Shown here: positions 24,011 to 27,132 of the stretch, piece by piece
Position numbering within the stretch: the stretch's first letter is position 1
Layout of the letters: each line of letters starts with the position of its first letter
Assembly (NCBI RefSeq): GCF_934617235.1
Contig: NZ_CAKTTZ010000035.1
Span: 1 to 27,132 of the forward strand
Origin: an uncultured Ellagibacter sp.
GTDB lineage: Bacteria; Actinomycetota; Coriobacteriia; Coriobacteriales; Eggerthellaceae
Length of the DNA: 27,132 nucleotides
Direction of reading: 5' to 3'
Translations under genes and position numbers: made by a program
Notes under the pieces: model-generated
Told to the model about the DNA's origin: nothing
What the model saw: only the letters and a program-made list of their open reading frames with translations
The model's database searches: none

Positions 24011-24880
24011 TTACAGGTAGGCCAAGACGGCCACGTTCAAGCCGCCGGCGACAAGCGCGACGAGCCATGCGGATTTCAACATGAGCTGCCACTTCACGCG
24101 GGCGAAGTTGTTATCGATCCAGATCTCGAGGAAGTACACAGCGAGAACGACGACGACCGCAAGGATGAGAGAGAGCGGGTTCGACCAAACGAAGAACATG
24201 GCGACCCACCCCATGAACAGCACGTTCTCGCACCAATGCATCACTTCCACCAAGCCGAGCGTAGGGCCGCTCATCTCGGTTGTGACGCCGCGGACGATTT
24301 CTTGATGCGCATGATGCGACATGGAGATGTCAAAGGGAGACTTGCGAAGCTTGATCGTAAGCACGAATAGAAAGCCCAAGAACGCGAGCCATGCCGTCGT
24401 GATTGCGGGGGCATCGAGGAAGAAAACTCCCGCCACATCGAACCACCCCGACGCCATGAAGAACGCCACGCACATGAGATAAAGCATCGGCTCGTACGCC
24501 ATTGCCTGCAGCGTCTCACGCGCAGCACCCACTTCCGAATACGGAGAACGCGTGGAATAAGCAGCGACGATGAAGAGCAGCGAGGAAAGCGTTACGAGGA
24601 ACACGCTCAAAAGCAAGTTGCCGCCCGAGAAGAACACACCGCCCGCGACCAGCGTGAAGATGAATGCGAAGAGAATATACGCGTGCTCGGAAGTGTTCAC
24701 CGAGGCGTTCTCCTTGGAGAAAAGCTTGCGCACGTCGTAGTAGGGCTGCAGAAGTGGCGGCCCGACGCGTCCCTGCATGCGCGCGGAGATGATGCGGTCA
24801 AGCCCTGCAAGCAGGCAGCCGATGATGGGACCTGCAATCGCAAACGCGATGATGCCGATGACCGTAACGATGATCGTCAT
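24011..24880 (-). CDS. echB: Ech hydrogenase membrane subunit EchB (NuoH/HyfC-like)
   Basis: A polytopic membrane protein (289 residues, about eight helices) homologous to NuoH. It anchors the soluble arm and links it to ion translocation. Conserved loops are ARMQGRVGPPLLQPYYDV, with the RxGP element near the N-terminus, and KLRKSPFDISMSHHAHQE plus MSGPTLGLVEVMHW, the charged loop that faces the hydrogenase module. The frame can be read from 24943, but the ATG at 24880 follows GAGGA by 5 nt and yields a normal N-terminal helix (MTIIVTVIGIIAFAIAG). It starts 16 nt after echA. No unusual change is seen in the conserved loops. Confidence 0.95.
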   Translation of the reverse strand: MTIIVTVIGIIAFAIAGPIIGCLLAGLDRIISARMQGRVGPPLLQPYYDVRKLFSKENASVNTSEHAYILFAFIFTLVAGGVFFSGGNLLLSVFLVTLSSLLFIVAAYSTRSPYSEVGAARETLQAMAYEPMLYLMCVAFFMASGWFDVAGVFFLDAPAITTAWLAFLGFLFVLTIKLRKSPFDISMSHHAHQEIVRGVTTEMSGPTLGLVEVMHWCENVLFMGWVAMFFVWSNPLSLILAVVVVLAVYFLEIWIDNNFARVKWQLMLKSAWLVALVAGGLNVAVLAYL

Positions 24881-24896
24881 GAGAATCCTCGCCTTC

Positions 24897-26837
24897 CTAC
24901 AACAAGCCCGGCAGCATAGCAGCCGCCCAAGCAATCGCCGCAACCATGATCACGATGCATGCGCCCGAACCGACAGGAGCAATGCGCGCCTCGCCGAAGA
25001 TGCCGTCGAGGTACATATTTCGCGTCGTAGCCTCAACAGGCGCGGAAAGCGAACCGCGGAACGTGCGCGCCGCGTTGTCAGCCGAAGCACCCGCGAGGTA
25101 CACATCGACCTTTTTCTGCTTCGAGGAGCGGCCCAATCCCGCGAAGAGCATGAGGATCACGAGCACCGCGCAGATAGCAGCGATCCAGAGGTTCCCGTCC
25201 GAGATATCCTGGCCGCCGTAAGGGAAGGCGGTCTGGATATAGGGAACGACAAGCCCCGAGGACATCAACGGGAGAAGCACGCAGGTGACGCACACAAGGC
25301 CCGCCATCAAAAGCAGCGCCGCCCACTCCGTTTTATGCACGGTGAGCTCGACGTTTTGCGGCTCGCCTGCGATCCCCGAGAGCTTTCCGAGCCACTTCGC
25401 CCAGAACATAAAGGTCGCTGCCGAACCGAATGCGAGCAAGATGATGAGCGCAACGTTGCCCGTAACGACGAATGACACGAGCGTCGCCCACTTCGCGATG
25501 AGCATGCCGAAAGGTGCCACGAACATGCACATGATTCCGAGCATCATGAAGCGAGCCAGGCGCGGCATGCGCTCGAAGAGCAGGTCCATGTCCTCGATGT
25601 TGCGGCTGCCGATGTGATGCTCGGCGGTGCCCACGCACAGGAACAGGAGGCTTTTCGCGACCGCGTGGAAGATGATGAGCAGGATAGCAGCCCAAACGGC
25701 TTCCGGCGTTCCCACGCCCGCGCACGCGGTGATGAGACCGAGGTTCGCGATCGTGGAGTACGCGAGCACGCGTTTAGCATTGCTCTGCGAGATCGCCATG
25801 AAGGAGCACAGGGCGAAGGTGAGGCCACCGACAAGGACAACCATCACGGAAGGCACCAAGCTTACCGCGAAGATCGGCGAGAGCTTCACCAGCAGAAACA
25901 CGCCCGCCTTAACCATCGTGGAAGAGTGAAGCAGCGCAGATGTCGGCGTCGGGGCGACCATTGCGCCGAGCAACCAGGTGTGAAAGGGCATCTGCGCGGC
26001 CTTCGTGATACCCGCGAACGCAAGCAAAGTGACCGGGAGCATCACAAGCGCCGGGAAGGCGGTTCCGAGCTCAACGAACATTGCGAAGGAGAGCGGCAGG
26101 CCGAAGACTCCCAGATAGACGAGGGAGAACTGGAACGCGACGCCACCGAGCAGGTTCATCACGATCTGGCGGAACGCGTTGTTGATTGCCTCTTCAGATT
26201 TCGTGAAGCCGATGAGCAGGAAGGAGCACAGCGTGGTAACTTCCCAAGCCGTGTACATCCACGCCATATTGTCAACGAGCACGATGTTGAACATAGCGGA
26301 GAGGAACGCGAACATGATGGCGAAAAACCACGGACGGCGATCGCGCGCCTGAGGGTTCTCGTGCAGTTCGTGAGCCTGGAAATCCTTCATGTAGCCCAGA
26401 GCATACACGCAGATTCCCGAGCCGACGATGCCGATGATAAGCACCATAATCACACCGAGCGCATCGACACGCATCGTCGTGGAGAACTCAGTCCCCGCCT
26501 GAACGGCGAACTCAAACCACAGAGCCACAACGATTTGCAGCGCTGCCAGGCCCAATGCAAGCGGACGCTTATAGCGAACCGCGTAGCAGACAACAAAGAT
26601 TGCGACGGTAAGATCGATGGCGAGGTTCACCAGGGAAAGCGGATGCCCCCATTCGGCAGGCAAGGCGAACTCGTAGGTCCCAGAACCCGCGAACACCACC
26701 GCAAAAGCGATGGACAGCACCGCGATAAGAGCGGCGAAAGCTACGCCTATCACGTCGCGCGCGCGATCGTTCCTAACGATGAGAAGCAGCAATGCCGCAA
26801 CAACGGGCACCACAATGAGGGAGGCAATCAGCTCCAT
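24897..26837 (-). CDS. echA: Ech hydrogenase antiporter-like membrane subunit EchA (NuoL/HyfB-like)
   Basis: The ion-pumping subunit, 646 residues with about 14-16 hydrophobic helices. Residues expected for Mrp/NuoL-type channels are E199 (in YTAWEVTTLCSF), K279 (in GITKAAQMPFHTWL) and K310 (in SALLHSSTMVKAGVFLL), plus a HAVAKSLLFL segment in a later helix. It would couple ferredoxin-driven H2 formation to H+ or Na+ export; which ion is not clear from sequence. AAGGAG (26844-26849) is 6 nt before the ATG. It is the first gene of the ech operon and is preceded by a 224-bp leader holding two dyads. NuoL of complex I is excluded by the complete ech set that follows. Confidence 0.95.
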   Translation of the reverse strand: MELIASLIVVPVVAALLLLIVRNDRARDVIGVAFAALIAVLSIAFAVVFAGSGTYEFALPAEWGHPLSLVNLAIDLTVAIFVVCYAVRYKRPLALGLAALQIVVALWFEFAVQAGTEFSTTMRVDALGVIMVLIIGIVGSGICVYALGYMKDFQAHELHENPQARDRRPWFFAIMFAFLSAMFNIVLVDNMAWMYTAWEVTTLCSFLLIGFTKSEEAINNAFRQIVMNLLGGVAFQFSLVYLGVFGLPLSFAMFVELGTAFPALVMLPVTLLAFAGITKAAQMPFHTWLLGAMVAPTPTSALLHSSTMVKAGVFLLVKLSPIFAVSLVPSVMVVLVGGLTFALCSFMAISQSNAKRVLAYSTIANLGLITACAGVGTPEAVWAAILLIIFHAVAKSLLFLCVGTAEHHIGSRNIEDMDLLFERMPRLARFMMLGIMCMFVAPFGMLIAKWATLVSFVVTGNVALIILLAFGSAATFMFWAKWLGKLSGIAGEPQNVELTVHKTEWAALLLMAGLVCVTCVLLPLMSSGLVVPYIQTAFPYGGQDISDGNLWIAAICAVLVILMLFAGLGRSSKQKKVDVYLAGASADNAARTFRGSLSAPVEATTRNMYLDGIFGEARIAPVGSGACIVIMVAAIAWAAAMLPGLL

Positions 26838-26896
26838 CGCATACTCCTTTTCTTGAATAGTTACCTTCCTGCACCAAACGCAAATCGAGAAGGCGA

Positions 26897-26911
26897 ACGC
26901 GAGACTCGCGT
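26897..26911. promoter_or_regulatory. 15-bp palindrome in the ech leader
   Basis: ACGCGAG-A-CTCGCGT is a perfect palindrome around one central base, 60 bp ahead of the echA start. A TTGACT hexamer (minus strand, 26924-26929) lies 12 bp further upstream and resembles a -35 element, but no good -10 follows at 17 bp. The palindrome could be an operator controlling ech; no binding protein can be named. Confidence 0.45.
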
Positions 26912-26939
26912 GGGGTCTACTCTAGTCAAAAGGAGAGCG

Positions 26940-26970
26940 TTCGACCTGCACCTTTGGAGTGCAGGTCGAA
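26940..26970. repeat. Perfect 12-bp inverted repeat in the ech leader
   Basis: TTCGACCTGCAC (26940-26951) and GTGCAGGTCGAA (26959-26970) flank a 7-nt loop. No T-tract follows on either strand, so it is not a standard terminator. The minus-strand 8-mer GGTGCAGG in this hairpin recurs at 26868-26875, 19 nt ahead of the echA ribosome site, which could permit alternative pairing in the leader RNA. Confidence 0.6.
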
Positions 26971-27019
26971 ATCAGTCGGTAAAAGGGCTATCGCAGAGGT
27001 AGCAATTACCTTTGGGAAG

Positions 27020-27053
27020 AAAAAAGCGAGCCAGATTTTCATCTGACCCGCTT
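27020..27053 (-). terminator. Intrinsic terminator after tRNA-Pro
   Basis: On the minus strand a 13-bp stem (27041-27053 with 27024-27036, two G-U pairs) with a 4-nt GAAA loop runs into six T residues (A at 27020-27025 on plus). It starts 9 nt after the encoded CCA of the tRNA and separates it from the ech operon. Confidence 0.9.
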
Positions 27054-27061
27054 GCATAAGC

Positions 27062-27132
<71 letters not shown>

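Noticed and set aside
25614..27002. A 462-codon plus-strand frame opposite echA and its leader
   Set aside because: It is extremely rich in His, Arg, Glu and Asp, antisense to echA, and runs through the leader hairpin. It is a composition artefact.

Overview
The window reads as chromosomal DNA of a GC-rich anaerobic actinobacterium, most likely a member of the Eggerthellales/Coriobacteriia. This is inferred from the mix of an Ech-type hydrogenase, indolepyruvate:ferredoxin oxidoreductase with phenylacetate-CoA ligases, menaquinone synthesis, and a BspA-like surface protein with SLH domains. No 16S or other marker gene is present to confirm it. I saw no transposase, integrase, phage gene or CRISPR array.

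Layout. (1) 1-4150, plus strand: the NAD de novo operon nadA-nadB-nadC-niaR, with tight or overlapping junctions, an array of dyads upstream, and a hairpin at the end. (2) 4174-8497, minus strand: cyanase (cynS), then a run transcribed as hotdog thioesterase -> acetamidase/formamidase -> large BspA-like surface protein. (3) 8591-9544, plus strand: menA, divergent from the thioesterase. (4) 9698-11125, minus strand: a universal stress protein and gluQ. (5) 11241-19083, minus strand: an eight-gene run read as paaK-like ligase 2, ACT protein 2, a serine-type D-Ala-D-Ala carboxypeptidase, a zinc-ribbon/FHA protein, iorA, iorB, ACT protein 1 and paaK-like ligase 1, ending in a strong intrinsic terminator. 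(6) 19254-21008, minus strand: a CDP-alcohol phosphatidyltransferase and a rhamnulose-1-phosphate aldolase-like enzyme. (7) 21199-26837, minus strand: a complete six-gene ech operon in the order echA-B-C-D-E-F, with a terminator after it and a dyad-rich leader before it. (8) 27062-27132, minus strand: tRNA-Pro(GGG), cut by the window edge, with its own terminator.

How the genes fit together. IorAB would oxidise aryl-pyruvates to aryl-acetyl-CoA and reduce ferredoxin (or run in reverse). The two ligases interconvert aryl acids and their CoA esters. Ech can couple reduced ferredoxin to H2 formation and ion pumping. Cyanase and formamidase both release ammonia from small one-carbon nitrogen compounds. 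The hotdog thioesterase beside menA is a reasonable candidate for the DHNA-CoA hydrolysis step that feeds MenA.

The features most worth a second look are the C-terminal tail of EchD with three related motifs, the repeated 8-mers and dyads in front of nadA, the hairpin and palindrome in the ech leader, the N-terminal extension of the class II aldolase, and the mirrored ligase/ACT pairs around iorAB.
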